From the NCBI RefSeq assembly GCF_051245535.1, contig NZ_CP195303.1, positions 62,001 to 126,000 of the forward strand: a stretch of 64,000 nt of DNA. The letters run 5' to 3'. The notes beneath the pieces are model-generated. The model had not been told where the DNA came from and made no database searches. It worked only from the letters and a program-made list of their open reading frames with translations. This document shows positions 30,217 through 39,493 of the stretch, piece by piece. The stretch's first letter is position 1, and each line of letters opens with the position of its first letter. Source of the stretch: Micavibrio aeruginosavorus_D (lineage in GTDB: Bacteria > Pseudomonadota > Alphaproteobacteria > Micavibrionales > Micavibrionaceae). The position numbers and the translations under genes were made by a program.

Positions 30217-31146
30217 TTAGGCTGACGCAGCATCTAACAGCATCTCCCGCTGGTATGGTTTTCGTATCAACTTATGTATTATTATGTCTTTATCGTTCGG
30301 GCGAACACGAGCCTCTATTTTCAAGGCTTCCCAATGATCAAAATTTGACCCTACCAAGTGCCCTTCATATTTTTTCCAAAGTGTGTCCCATCCCCTGCTT
30401 GGAATCGCAATCATGCGCCGCTCAGTAAATTCATTCGTGGGTGGCATGGTTGGCTCCCAATCATCGTATTGGCAGTCAAATGGGTATCTCCAAAAAAGGT
30501 CTTGCCCCCCTTCCTTGTTTTTTATGTGTTCAACCATATCGGAAACTTTTAGAAATCGGCCTGCCAATCTGCGTCTATTGTTTTTTGAATCATTGTAAGA
30601 CAGCTCCCACCAAGTTATTTGTGTAGGCTCCTCTGGCTCCTCGTTTTTGAACTCTGGATACTTTGTGAATAAAGCCTCAAATGTTTGCTTTGATTCTAAG
30701 TAAACTTCACCGGATATATCGCCCTGGTCACGGAGGGTTTTCAGTGTCCCATACAGCTGACTAGGTCTTTTTTCAAACAGCGAATATATTATGCTGTATT
30801 CGCTTGTCGTATCATCGGTAAGCCAGTCTCCTTCTTCATCGGCATCCACGACTAAGAAATGGCATATTATTAGGGCCGCAGCCTCATACTTGTTAAGACC
30901 GTCTGCATAAGCGTGATTCACAATTTTTAGAGAGTAAGGCTGAAATTTTTCATCTTGAAAATTGTAGAAATTAAACCAATTGCTGATCTCTTGATAGCGG
31001 CTGGCTTCTGCCGCATATGACCTTCTTAAACAAAAAATAGCGGGCTTCCAGCCAAATAACAGAGACTGGATGCTGGCAGCTTTTCTGCTGATAAAAAGAT
31101 CCCGAACAGAATCTCTAAAATGATTTTTCTTAAAATTTTTAAACAT
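30217..31146 (-). CDS. hypothetical protein, 309 aa
   Basis: Not recognised. AT-rich and soluble, mainly helical in the first half; the C-terminal half is rich in Trp and Tyr (ITWWELSYND, CQYDDWEP). I chose the ATG at 31146, with GGAG eight bases upstream. It is convergent with the replication gene and stands alone, with a 12-base-pair hairpin (31170-31197) in its leader. Its place among defence cargo makes a defence or counter-defence role possible but unproven. Confidence 0.6.
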   Translation of the reverse strand: MFKNFKKNHFRDSVRDLFISRKAASIQSLLFGWKPAIFCLRRSYAAEASRYQEISNWFNFYNFQDEKFQPYSLKIVNHAYADGLNKYEAAALIICHFLVVDADEEGDWLTDDTTSEYSIIYSLFEKRPSQLYGTLKTLRDQGDISGEVYLESKQTFEALFTKYPEFKNEEPEEPTQITWWELSYNDSKNNRRRLAGRFLKVSDMVEHIKNKEGGQDLFWRYPFDCQYDDWEPTMPPTNEFTERRMIAIPSRGWDTLWKKYEGHLVGSNFDHWEALKIEARVRPNDKDIIIHKLIRKPYQREMLLDAASA

Positions 31147-31169
31147 AAGCTCATCTCCCATTTGCGGAA

Positions 31170-31197
31170 ACGGCTTTCCAGATGTCTCTGGAAAGCC
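31170..31197 (-). promoter_or_regulatory. hairpin in the leader of the 309-residue gene
   Basis: CGGCTTTCCAGA, loop TGTC, TCTGGAAAGCCG: 12 perfect pairs, about 24 bases upstream of the start codon. There is no T run, so it looks more like an mRNA leader structure or operator than a terminator. Confidence 0.5.
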
Positions 31198-31718
31198 GGG
31201 GAGTGATTACCGTCCGAGAACGGCCAGCGTATTCACGCTAGGCGCTATTTTATTCCGCTGCTCCCCGACACAAGGTCGAGAGGCAGCATCATTGGTGACG
31301 GCCAGATGCTGTTTGGCCGTCTCGGAGGGGTAATCAGCCCCATCGAGCAGGATTTACTGCTCGATGCTGAAAACATTAAACAAATGATCGAAATTTCACA
31401 ATGCAAATAAGGCGACCTTGTACGGGACAAGATCACTTGTGAGTCCTATCAAGGGTTTGCGTGCCTTTTGATCGGGTCGATCTTTTTGCATACAAGGTCA
31501 AATCCTTTGAAAGCCAGATGTACGCCTCAAAAAAGCGAATCTTTACAAGGCGAAGGAAAACTTTTGTAGTAGGCGAGACTGCTCTATAGGGCGAAGTTCT
31601 TGAAGGTTGAATCCCAGGTGAATCTAAAACCAACGCGCCAGTATTCGGCTTGCTTCCCTGTCCATTTTCAATTATTTTCTCAATTTATAAATCTAAATGA
31701 CGAATCAATGGTTTGCCT
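31198..31718. other. non-coding stretch upstream of the type I restriction operon
   Basis: No gene with a start codon was found. A frame without ATG runs open from about 31207 to a TAA at 31408-31410 (it reads RRYFIPLLPD, then GQMLFGRLGGVISPIEQ) and may be the worn end of a lost gene. From 31417 to 31549 there are five copies of the half-site CTTGT/ACAAG, possibly operators for the HTH protein at 31719. Confidence 0.5.
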
Positions 31719-31907
31719 ATGGCTGATGAGATTATGACCATTCGGGAGGTCGCCTCCTATTTGAAGCTCGCGGAAAAGAGCCTTTACCGCTATGCGCTCG
31801 AAGGTAAAGTCCCTGGCTTTCGTGTCGGGGCAGCATGGCGTTTCCGCAAAAGCGATATTGATGCTTGGATTAGCAAAAACATCGCTGAACAAAGAAAGGC
31901 TGGCTGA
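31719..31907 (+). CDS. excisionase-family helix-turn-helix protein heading the hsd operon
   Basis: A 62-residue protein of the HTH_17 type: IMTIREVASYLKLAEKSLYRYALEGKVPGFRVGAAWRFRKSDIDAWI. Listed in pieces, the key marks are TIREVASYL, GKVPGFRVG and WRFRKSDIDAWI. It overlaps hsdR by one base (TGATG), so it is translated with it and probably regulates the restriction operon. I chose the ATG at 31719; a TTG start six bases upstream is possible. Confidence 0.85.
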   Translation: MADEIMTIREVASYLKLAEKSLYRYALEGKVPGFRVGAAWRFRKSDIDAWISKNIAEQRKAG

Positions 31908-34666
31908 TGCCCTTCACACCCGAACAACTCGCCAGACAGAAAATTGACGCGATCCTGACAGCCTCTGGCTGGGCCATTCAGGACATGAAAGATTTTAACC
32001 GCAATGCTGGGTTAGGTGTTGCCGTGCGTGAATTTCAGCTTCCCGCTGGCCCGTGCGATTACCTGTTGTTTATCGAGGGCAAAGCCGCTGGCGTTATTGA
32101 GGCTAAAAAATCTGGCGTTACACTGAGCGGTGTGGCGGAACAATCCGAAAAATACATGAACGCCCTGCCGGATCATCTGGCGAAGTGGGATACCATCCTG
32201 CTTTTTGACTACGAGAGCACCAGTGATGAAACCTTCTTCAGGGATATGCGCGACCCTCGGCCACGTTCCCGCCGTGTGTTTGCATTCCACAAGCCGGAAA
32301 CGCTCCATGACTGGCTGAAGCAGCCCAATACCCTGCGTGGTCGCCTGCAATCCATGCCGCAGCTCAATGAAAACGGTCTGCGGGATTGCCAGATCGATGC
32401 GATCAAAGGGCTTGAGAAATCATTGGGCGAGGACAAGCCGCGCTCTCTAATCCAAATGGCGACCGGCGCAGGTAAAACCTTCACTGCATGCACCTTCAGC
32501 CACCGGCTTATCAAATACGGCGGCGCTAAGCGCATCCTCTTCCTGGTTGACCGCAACAACTTGGGCGATCAGACGCTGAAAGAATTTCAAAATTTCGAGC
32601 CGCCAGGTTCTGGCCACCGCTTTACAGACACTTATATCGTCCAGCATCTGCATTCCAATCGCATTGATCCTGACGCAAAGGTGGTCATCACGACCATTCA
32701 GCGCTTGTTCTCTATGCTGAAGGGTGAAGAGCTGGCCGAGGAAGATGAAGAAGAATCCAACTTTGAAACCTGGGCGAACAACCAGGGCGAAATTCCGCCT
32801 ATCGGCTATAACCCGCAAATTCCTATCGAAATGTTTGACTTCATCATTACCGATGAATGCCACCGCTCGATCTACGGCCTCTGGCGGCAGGTGCTGGAGT
32901 ATTTTGATGCACATATCATCGGCCTGACCGCCACACCGTCAAAGCATACGCTGGGCTTTTTCAATCAAAACCTTGTTGCCGAATACCCCTATGAGCGTTC
33001 CGTAGCCGATGGTGTCAATGTTGGCTATGAAATCTTCCGTATCCGTACCCGCGTGACGGAACAAGGCGGCAAGGTTGAGGGCGCGACGTTCGAGGTGCCC
33101 GTGCGTGACCGCCGCACCCGCGCTATCCGCTATACCAAGCTGGATGATGACATGGAATATACGGCGACTGAGCTGGATCGCTCTGTCACGACCCCCAATC
33201 AAATCCGCGCCGTGATCCAATGTTTCAAGGATCGTCTGTTCACTGAACTTTTCCCCGACCGCACCGGCGAATGGGTGCCCAAAACTCTTGTTTTTGCCAA
33301 AGACGATAACCACGCTGAAGAAATCGTCCATATCGTGCGCGAAGTATTTAACGAAGGAAATAACTTCTGTAAGAAAATTACCTACCGCAACACCGGCGAA
33401 GATCCTAAAAGCCTGATTAAGGCTTTTCGCGTTGATCCGCACCCGCGCATCGCTGTAACCGTGGACATGATTGCTACGGGCACGGATATTAAGCCGGTCG
33501 AATGTATTCTCTTTATGCGCGACGTGAAATCAGAAGGTTATTACGAACAGATGAAAGGGCGCGGCGTGCGCTCAATCAAGGATTCTGACCTTCAGGCGGT
33601 TACCCCCGACGCCCAGACCAAGACGCGCTTTATCCTGATCGACGCCGTAGGCGTGACCGAAGGCAAAAAGAACGTATCTCAGCCGCTGGAGCGCAAACGC
33701 ACCATATCGTTTGACAAGCTGATTGATCAAATCGCCCAAGGGCGGCGCGATGAAGACGCACTCTCAACCTTGGCCGGACGCCTTGCCGCCCTGGATAAAA
33801 AGCTGGAGCGCGAAGACCAGGAACGCATCATCGAGACGAGCGGCGGCAAAGCTCTGCGTGACCTGTCGAATGACCTCCTGGATGCTATCGATCCTGACAA
33901 GATCGAGGCAATGGCCGAGCAGCGCTTCGGCTACGCGCCAGCAGAAGACAAAATCCTAATTATACAGAATGAACTGATCGAAGTAGCCTGCAAGCCGTTC
34001 GATGACCCAAAACTGCGCCAGCTGCTCAAAGATCTGAAGCAAAAATCAGACATCGTGATCGACGACATCACGACCGATGAGGTCATTGGCGCGGGCTACG
34101 ACATGAAGCGGGCCGAAGAGCGTGTAAAGACCTTTAAAGATTTTATCGAAAAACATAAAGACGAACTTCTTGCGCTCCAAATTCTCTATAACCAGCCTTA
34201 CGGCAAGCAGAAGCTAACCTACGCCGCGATTAAGGAGCTGACGCAAAAGCTCACCGACCCACCGCATTATCTGATCACCGCCGATGTCTGGCAGGCATAT
34301 AAGCGTCTGGACGCCGCCAAAGTGCGCGGTGCGCCGGTTGACCAACAGCTGACCGAGATCATATCTCTCGTGCGCTATGCTCTGGGCATGGATGATGTGC
34401 TGGAGCCGTTCGGCAGCAAGGTTGAACAGCGCTTTAACCTGTGGATCGGAAGGCAAAAGAAGGCAGGCCGTAACTTTACCGATGATCAAGCCAATTGGCT
34501 CAAATCGATTGCGCAGTTTATCGGCGCAAATGCGGAAGTGACCACAGAGGATATGATGACCATTCCAGTCTTTGCCGATAAGGGTGGCCTGCTTCAAGCG
34601 CGACAACTCTTTGGGCCAGAACTTGACACCCTCATGAATGAGTTGCAAGTGGCACTGGTGGCATGA
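31907..34666 (+). CDS. hsdR: type I restriction enzyme, R subunit
   Basis: Motor and nuclease subunit that translocates and cuts unmethylated DNA with HsdS and HsdM. The 919-residue protein has an N-terminal PD-(D/E)XK site (Asp51, Glu65-Ala-Lys67), the helicase motor with Walker A MATGAGKTFTA near residue 184, ITDECHRSIYG (DECH box) and GLTATPSKHT, a second RecA domain with VTVDMIATGTDIKPVE, and an EcoEI-type C-terminal domain. No lesion is visible. It overlaps hsdS by four bases (ATGA). Confidence 0.95.
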   Translation: MPFTPEQLARQKIDAILTASGWAIQDMKDFNRNAGLGVAVREFQLPAGPCDYLLFIEGKAAGVIEAKKSGVTLSGVAEQSEKYMNALPDHLAKWDTILLFDYESTSDETFFRDMRDPRPRSRRVFAFHKPETLHDWLKQPNTLRGRLQSMPQLNENGLRDCQIDAIKGLEKSLGEDKPRSLIQMATGAGKTFTACTFSHRLIKYGGAKRILFLVDRNNLGDQTLKEFQNFEPPGSGHRFTDTYIVQHLHSNRIDPDAKVVITTIQRLFSMLKGEELAEEDEEESNFETWANNQGEIPPIGYNPQIPIEMFDFIITDECHRSIYGLWRQVLEYFDAHIIGLTATPSKHTLGFFNQNLVAEYPYERSVADGVNVGYEIFRIRTRVTEQGGKVEGATFEVPVRDRRTRAIRYTKLDDDMEYTATELDRSVTTPNQIRAVIQCFKDRLFTELFPDRTGEWVPKTLVFAKDDNHAEEIVHIVREVFNEGNNFCKKITYRNTGEDPKSLIKAFRVDPHPRIAVTVDMIATGTDIKPVECILFMRDVKSEGYYEQMKGRGVRSIKDSDLQAVTPDAQTKTRFILIDAVGVTEGKKNVSQPLERKRTISFDKLIDQIAQGRRDEDALSTLAGRLAALDKKLEREDQERIIETSGGKALRDLSNDLLDAIDPDKIEAMAEQRFGYAPAEDKILIIQNELIEVACKPFDDPKLRQLLKDLKQKSDIVIDDITTDEVIGAGYDMKRAEERVKTFKDFIEKHKDELLALQILYNQPYGKQKLTYAAIKELTQKLTDPPHYLITADVWQAYKRLDAAKVRGAPVDQQLTEIISLVRYALGMDDVLEPFGSKVEQRFNLWIGRQKKAGRNFTDDQANWLKSIAQFIGANAEVTTEDMMTIPVFADKGGLLQARQLFGPELDTLMNELQVALVA

Positions 34667-36132
34667 TGAGTGAAGATTTGCCGACGGGCTGGGAGATAGT
34701 CATACTAGAGCAAGTTGTCGATATTCTCGATAGCCAACGAATACCTGTAAATAACACAGAAAGAGAGAAGCGCCTTGCAAACGCTAAGCATTTCTACCCC
34801 TACTATGGAGCTACGGGTCAAGTCGGGGAGATTGATGACTATATCTTTGAAGGAGAATCTATCCTTTTGGGAGAAGATGCCGCCCCATTTTTAGATTTCG
34901 GAAAAGATAAGGCTTATATAGCAAACGGAAAATTCTGGGTTAATAACCACGCGCATATTTTGCGTGGTCGCTCTGGCATAGATAATCGCTTCCTTTGCCA
35001 GCAGCTAAACGTATTTAACTATAGGTCTTTTGTTTCTGGTACTACGCGCTTGAAATTGACACAGGGCAGCATGAAAAATATGCCCTTGAAAATTGCGCCG
35101 CTAAACGAACAAAAGCGGATCGTAGACAGAATTGAGCAGCTCTTCAGTGACATGGACAAAGGCGAAGAGCTTTTGAAAACCGTCCAAAAGCAGCTTAACA
35201 CCTACCGCCAATCCGTCCTCAAGGCCGCCGTCACCGGTGAACTCACCAAAGACTGGCGCAAGAAAAATAAAAAGAAACTGGAATCCGGTGAAAAACTCCT
35301 AGCCCGCATCCTCGAATCCCGCCGGAAGAATTGGAAGGGTCGTGGACAATATAAGGAAGCGATTTCAGCCAACTTAGAACGGATGCCTGAAATTCCTGAA
35401 GGCTGGGTATGGTGCAGCCTGGGTCAATTAACGTCTTTCATCACGAGCGGTTCGCGAGGATGGGCTGAATACTACTCGGAAAGCGGTGCCTATTTCTTTA
35501 GAAGTCAAAATGTCACTAAAGCTGGTCTGTCTATGGATGACATTGCGTATGTTAATCCCCCGCAAAACAGCGAAGGTGAAAGAACCAAATTATGCAGCGG
35601 TGATTTACTTGTGTCTATCACTGGCAACCCAGGGAACGTAGCTCTTATTCCAGAGCTAGATGCCGAAGCCTATATTAGTCAGCACGTATGTCTAGCGCGA
35701 CCAGTTGATATAAAAACAGCATCGTATTTAGAAATAATCATACGTTCTTGGCCGATCCAAAAATATTTTGAGAGGGTACAATACGGCCTTACAAAGCCAG
35801 GTTTGAACTTAACGCAAGTTGCTGAGTGCCCAATTCCTTTGCCATCTAAGCCAGAACAGGAAGAGATTATTGCGCGGATAGAAGACGTTTTTTCTAAAAT
35901 TGATGTTTGCGAGGCTTTGTGTGCTGCCGAATTAAGCCGCAGTAGAACTCTACGCCAATCCATCTTGAAATCTGCCTTCTCCGGCAAGCTGGTTGCCCAA
36001 GACCCATCCGACGAACCAGCCAGCGAGCTTCTGGCCCGCATAAAATCAGGCGACGGAGTAAAAACGAAAGCCAAAGCAGCTCCTCCCCGCCGTGGCCGCA
36101 AACCACGCTCTGATAAGTCGGAGGCAGCATGA
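34663..36132 (+). CDS. hsdS: type I restriction enzyme, specificity subunit
   Basis: DNA-recognition subunit of 489 residues with two target-recognition domains (from about residue 7, LPTGWEIVILEQVVD, and from about 243, IPEGWVWCSLGQLT). Each is followed by a conserved helical spacer (APLNEQKRIVDRIEQLFSDM near residue 145; KPEQEEIIARIEDVFSKID near 395). Each TRD would read half of a bipartite site. The C-terminal tail is Lys/Arg-rich. It overlaps the genes on both sides by four bases. Confidence 0.93.
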   Translation: MMSEDLPTGWEIVILEQVVDILDSQRIPVNNTEREKRLANAKHFYPYYGATGQVGEIDDYIFEGESILLGEDAAPFLDFGKDKAYIANGKFWVNNHAHILRGRSGIDNRFLCQQLNVFNYRSFVSGTTRLKLTQGSMKNMPLKIAPLNEQKRIVDRIEQLFSDMDKGEELLKTVQKQLNTYRQSVLKAAVTGELTKDWRKKNKKKLESGEKLLARILESRRKNWKGRGQYKEAISANLERMPEIPEGWVWCSLGQLTSFITSGSRGWAEYYSESGAYFFRSQNVTKAGLSMDDIAYVNPPQNSEGERTKLCSGDLLVSITGNPGNVALIPELDAEAYISQHVCLARPVDIKTASYLEIIIRSWPIQKYFERVQYGLTKPGLNLTQVAECPIPLPSKPEQEEIIARIEDVFSKIDVCEALCAAELSRSRTLRQSILKSAFSGKLVAQDPSDEPASELLARIKSGDGVKTKAKAAPPRRGRKPRSDKSEAA

Positions 36133-37289
36133 ACGTTGCTTTCCTATTTAATTCAGATCACCCAGAGATTGGTGGTTGGTATGGCAAAACTGTGATGGAC
36201 AAAATTCTTGAAACAAAAGTTATTCAAGACTCCAAACGTCATATGCGTCTTTCCTTGGGAGATGTTGAATTCTCTTCAGTTAGAGGGAGAGAGCAAGAGG
36301 TGTATACGCCATTTTCTTGGGATAGGCGTGTCGTAGATAGATTGGAGGCAACATACGGCAAAGCTGTAGTTTATAGTTGGCTGTTTCAGAACATGTCGGA
36401 TGAGATAGCGGAAGATTTGCATGAAGAGCTACAAAATCTTCCCTATTATCTAGGTGCAATGGATTTAGAATTTTCAAATCCATTCCACCTATATTGCTTT
36501 CGCAATCGATTGCCTGAATATTATAGATTCTATGGCACTAATTGCAGCCTATTTTATTCAATGTCTGAGGCTGATGGACAAGATGAAGGCATGAAAGAAG
36601 TTTTAGAGGGGTTTGGTTTTAATGCTTCTTTTGAAGATATGGGAGCAAGGAGAACAATTTTTGATAATTTTGATACTATTGATCACTTCAAAAGGATCTT
36701 AAATTTTAGACAGATTTTCTCTGAGTTTGATGGCTGGTCTGATAACGAAACATCTCAGCTTGTGTATGATATCGAAGAGCTTCATCCTTATCTTTTCAAT
36801 ATCTTATATGCAGCCGCTCGCGCGTACAGTCGTGCAGAAGTAATGGAAGAGCTTTCTCAATCCTACCTGTCTGGTCGACGCTTTATTGAGCAACTTTCTA
36901 ATACACTCTTCCCTCCACAAGACAAACCTTACAAAGCAAAAGATGGCCTGGAGCGAAAGGTAGGCCAAGACAAACATATTAATCGTCTGGCGGCTTATAT
37001 AGAAACTGCAGCAGTAGATCATCATAATACCGAAGAAATAATTGAAAAGTTGGGTAGTGAGGCAAATAGGCTTTATGAAGTTTTTTGCAGGGGTGTACAT
37101 AAACCACATTCTAGAGATAAAGAGTTTTTGGCAGAAAGAGAACGCGCTAAACAAGCGTTTTCTGATCTTGGTGCCTGGTTAATCCAGCTTATAGAAATAA
37201 ATCCCCAGGCAATACGACGACCTTACGCCGCATATAATGAAGATATTATTGATTTTCTAAGAGATGCTCTCAAAGAAAGGACAGCATAG
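36129..37289 (+). CDS. unknown protein, 386 aa, between hsdS and hsdM
   Basis: Not recognised. It is translated within the restriction operon (ATGA overlap with hsdS, one base before the hsdM start), so it is an integral operon member. The N-terminal part begins like a mixed alpha/beta domain (MNVAFLFNSDHPEIGGWYG) and may hold a nucleotide or protein-binding site. The C-terminal 120 residues are all helical and include LYEVFCRGVHKPHSRDKEF, which faintly recalls the GVH motif near the end of some abortive-infection helical domains. More AT-rich than hsdR and hsdM. It could be a defence effector or regulator linked to the restriction system, like the extra ORFs in some hsd loci. Function unknown. 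Confidence 0.7.
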   Translation: MNVAFLFNSDHPEIGGWYGKTVMDKILETKVIQDSKRHMRLSLGDVEFSSVRGREQEVYTPFSWDRRVVDRLEATYGKAVVYSWLFQNMSDEIAEDLHEELQNLPYYLGAMDLEFSNPFHLYCFRNRLPEYYRFYGTNCSLFYSMSEADGQDEGMKEVLEGFGFNASFEDMGARRTIFDNFDTIDHFKRILNFRQIFSEFDGWSDNETSQLVYDIEELHPYLFNILYAAARAYSRAEVMEELSQSYLSGRRFIEQLSNTLFPPQDKPYKAKDGLERKVGQDKHINRLAAYIETAAVDHHNTEEIIEKLGSEANRLYEVFCRGVHKPHSRDKEFLAERERAKQAFSDLGAWLIQLIEINPQAIRRPYAAYNEDIIDFLRDALKERTA

Positions 37290-37290
37290 A

Positions 37291-38739
37291 ATGACAACTA
37301 GAGACTATTCTTCACTCGTTTCAAAGGTATGGAACTACGCGCACGTTCTGCGCGACCAGGGCATATCGTACGGTGACTACGTTGAACAGATTACATTTTT
37401 GCTGTTTTTAAAGATGGATCAGGAGCGTGCGGATCTCTTGGGAGAACCATCAATTATCCCTAAGAAATATATGTGGGACGTTTTGGCCGGTAAGGATGGG
37501 GACGCTCTAGAGCTTCAATACCGCCATACTCTTGAAGAGCTGGGCAAGGAGCCTGGTCTGATTGGTACAATTTTCAAGAAGGCTCAGAACAAGCTCACCG
37601 ACCCAGCCAAGCTCAAGCGCATTGTTTCCTTGATAGCCACTGAAGGGCCGTGGATTGGTATTGGTGTTGATGTTAAAGGCGAGATTTACGAGGGTTTGCT
37701 TGAAAAGAACGCCTCTGAAGTAAAATCAGGCGCAGGGCAGTACTTTACGCCCCGCCCTGTTATCGACGCGATTGTGAAGTGTGTAAACCCCAAGATTGGC
37801 GAAACAGTCTGTGACCCTGCTTGCGGCACCGGCGGCTTCCTGCTCCAAGCCTACGACCACATGAAAACGCAGTCTCAAGACCGCGACAAGCTCCGTAAAT
37901 TACGTCACGATTCATTCCACGGCGTTGATATTGTCGATGAAGTCGTGCGCCTCTGTGCCATGAATTTGTATCTGCATGGCATTGGCAACGGCGGAAGCCC
38001 TGTTAAGCAGGGTGATGCGCTCTCGGCAGCGCCGAATGATCGCTATAAGGTTGTCCTTACAAACCCGCCTTTTGGCAAGAAGAGCAGCTATAAGGTCGTC
38101 GGTGAAGATGGGGACGTTACGACTGAGCGTGAAAACTACGAGCGCGAAGATTTCAAGTTCACCACTTCAAACAAACAGATCAACTTCCTTCAGCATATTA
38201 TGACGATTCTTGATCAGAATGGCCGTGCTGGGGTGGTTCTGCCCGATAACGTGCTGTTTGAGGCCGGTCGTGCCGGTGAAGGTATCCGCAAGCGCCTCTT
38301 AGAACAATTCGACTTCCATACACTCCTCAGGCTTCCGACTGGAATCTGGTACAGCCCAGGCGTGAAGGCAAACGTGCTGTTCTTTGACAAAAAACCTGCT
38401 GCGAAGGAAGCCTGGACGAAGAAGCTCTGGATTTACGACCTTCGCACCAACATGAACTTTACGCTTAAAACCCGTAAAATGGTGCCGGATGATCTAAAAG
38501 ACTTTGTTGACTGCTACAAAAAGCGCAAAGAGACCGAGCGCTTCAAGTGCTTTAGCTACGATGAGCTGGTTAAGCGCGATAAGCTTAACCTGGACATTTT
38601 CTGGCTCAAGGATGAAAGCCTAGAGGACATTGATAGTTTGCCAGCACCGGACGTTATCGCAGCCGAGATTGTCGAGAACCTGGAAGCGGCATTGGAGCAA
38701 TTTCGCGCTGTGGCTGAAGAGCTTGATGAAGCGGCATAG
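37291..38739 (+). CDS. hsdM: type I restriction-modification system, DNA adenine methyltransferase subunit
   Basis: N6-adenine methyltransferase of 482 residues. It shows the HsdM N-terminal helical domain (SKVWNYAHVLRDQGISYGDY), the AdoMet motif DPACGTGGF at residues 175-183, and the catalytic NPPF at 258-261. I chose the ATG at 37291, with AAAGGAC upstream; the in-frame ATG at 37264 lies inside the preceding gene. It works with HsdS as the methylase and with HsdR for restriction. Confidence 0.95.
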   Translation: MTTRDYSSLVSKVWNYAHVLRDQGISYGDYVEQITFLLFLKMDQERADLLGEPSIIPKKYMWDVLAGKDGDALELQYRHTLEELGKEPGLIGTIFKKAQNKLTDPAKLKRIVSLIATEGPWIGIGVDVKGEIYEGLLEKNASEVKSGAGQYFTPRPVIDAIVKCVNPKIGETVCDPACGTGGFLLQAYDHMKTQSQDRDKLRKLRHDSFHGVDIVDEVVRLCAMNLYLHGIGNGGSPVKQGDALSAAPNDRYKVVLTNPPFGKKSSYKVVGEDGDVTTERENYEREDFKFTTSNKQINFLQHIMTILDQNGRAGVVLPDNVLFEAGRAGEGIRKRLLEQFDFHTLLRLPTGIWYSPGVKANVLFFDKKPAAKEAWTKKLWIYDLRTNMNFTLKTRKMVPDDLKDFVDCYKKRKETERFKCFSYDELVKRDKLNLDIFWLKDESLEDIDSLPAPDVIAAEIVENLEAALEQFRAVAEELDEAA

Positions 38740-38750
38740 GTTTATAATAA

Positions 38751-39488
38751 ATGGGCATCCAGTATCCTAAAATTCATTTGTCACGACACGATAAAAGGCT
38801 TTTAGTTTTTATCGCCGAGCTTTTGCTGGAGTACCCTTCTGATGATTCAAAGACGAACATACCAAGTGCATATGTTGGATTGTCGGATAAAGAGGCTGAT
38901 AAGCTTTTAGATCTTCTTGAGGCTCTTCTGAAAAATCCTGACTTTATTGAATCTCGAAAATTTATTAAAGGAATATCAAGCCTGGGCCCTGACAATGATA
39001 AGACAACGCGATCTATATATGCAACCGGTCTTAAGCAAAGAGAACAATCTACAATAATTACTCACCATAGATGGTATGAGCTTCAGGCCCGCCTAGGATT
39101 GAAAAAGCATAGCTATATGGGCAAAGATATTTTACCTATGCGAGCTGAGTATTTCTTTAAAATGGAAGAAAGACTTTTTGAGGAATTAAAGTTTGACCCA
39201 AGAGTGATAGCTCTTCTTATGAAGTTAGGAAAAGATCAGTCTCAGATAATTGAGAAATTCCAGAAAAGCCACTATCAATCGCCCGTTGATATTTCAGAAA
39301 GCGTTAAAAGGTTACAAAAAGAAGTAAAGAATGAAAAAGTGGTCTCACGGATAAATTTAAGCTCAGTTGCATTTGTTATTTCGAATAGCGCAGTCTTATT
39401 TACAACACGCGATTGGTCAGCAGCAGGTGTGTTTTCCTGTATGATTGGAAATGCGGTAAGCTCTATAAAAGAAAAGCAAGCTAAATAG
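38751..39488 (+). CDS. hypothetical protein, 245 aa, last gene of the hsd operon
   Basis: Not recognised. It follows hsdM by 11 bases on the same strand and is probably co-transcribed. The N-terminal two thirds are helical and charged; the C-terminus has a hydrophobic region (INLSSVAFVISNSAVLFTT, then WSAAGVFSCMIGNAVSS) that could be one or two membrane segments. A membrane-linked helical protein at the end of a defence operon may be an effector, but this is only inference. It is AT-rich and convergent with the nuclease-like gene. Confidence 0.6.
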   Translation: MGIQYPKIHLSRHDKRLLVFIAELLLEYPSDDSKTNIPSAYVGLSDKEADKLLDLLEALLKNPDFIESRKFIKGISSLGPDNDKTTRSIYATGLKQREQSTIITHHRWYELQARLGLKKHSYMGKDILPMRAEYFFKMEERLFEELKFDPRVIALLMKLGKDQSQIIEKFQKSHYQSPVDISESVKRLQKEVKNEKVVSRINLSSVAFVISNSAVLFTTRDWSAAGVFSCMIGNAVSSIKEKQAK

Positions 39489-39493
39489 GCATG

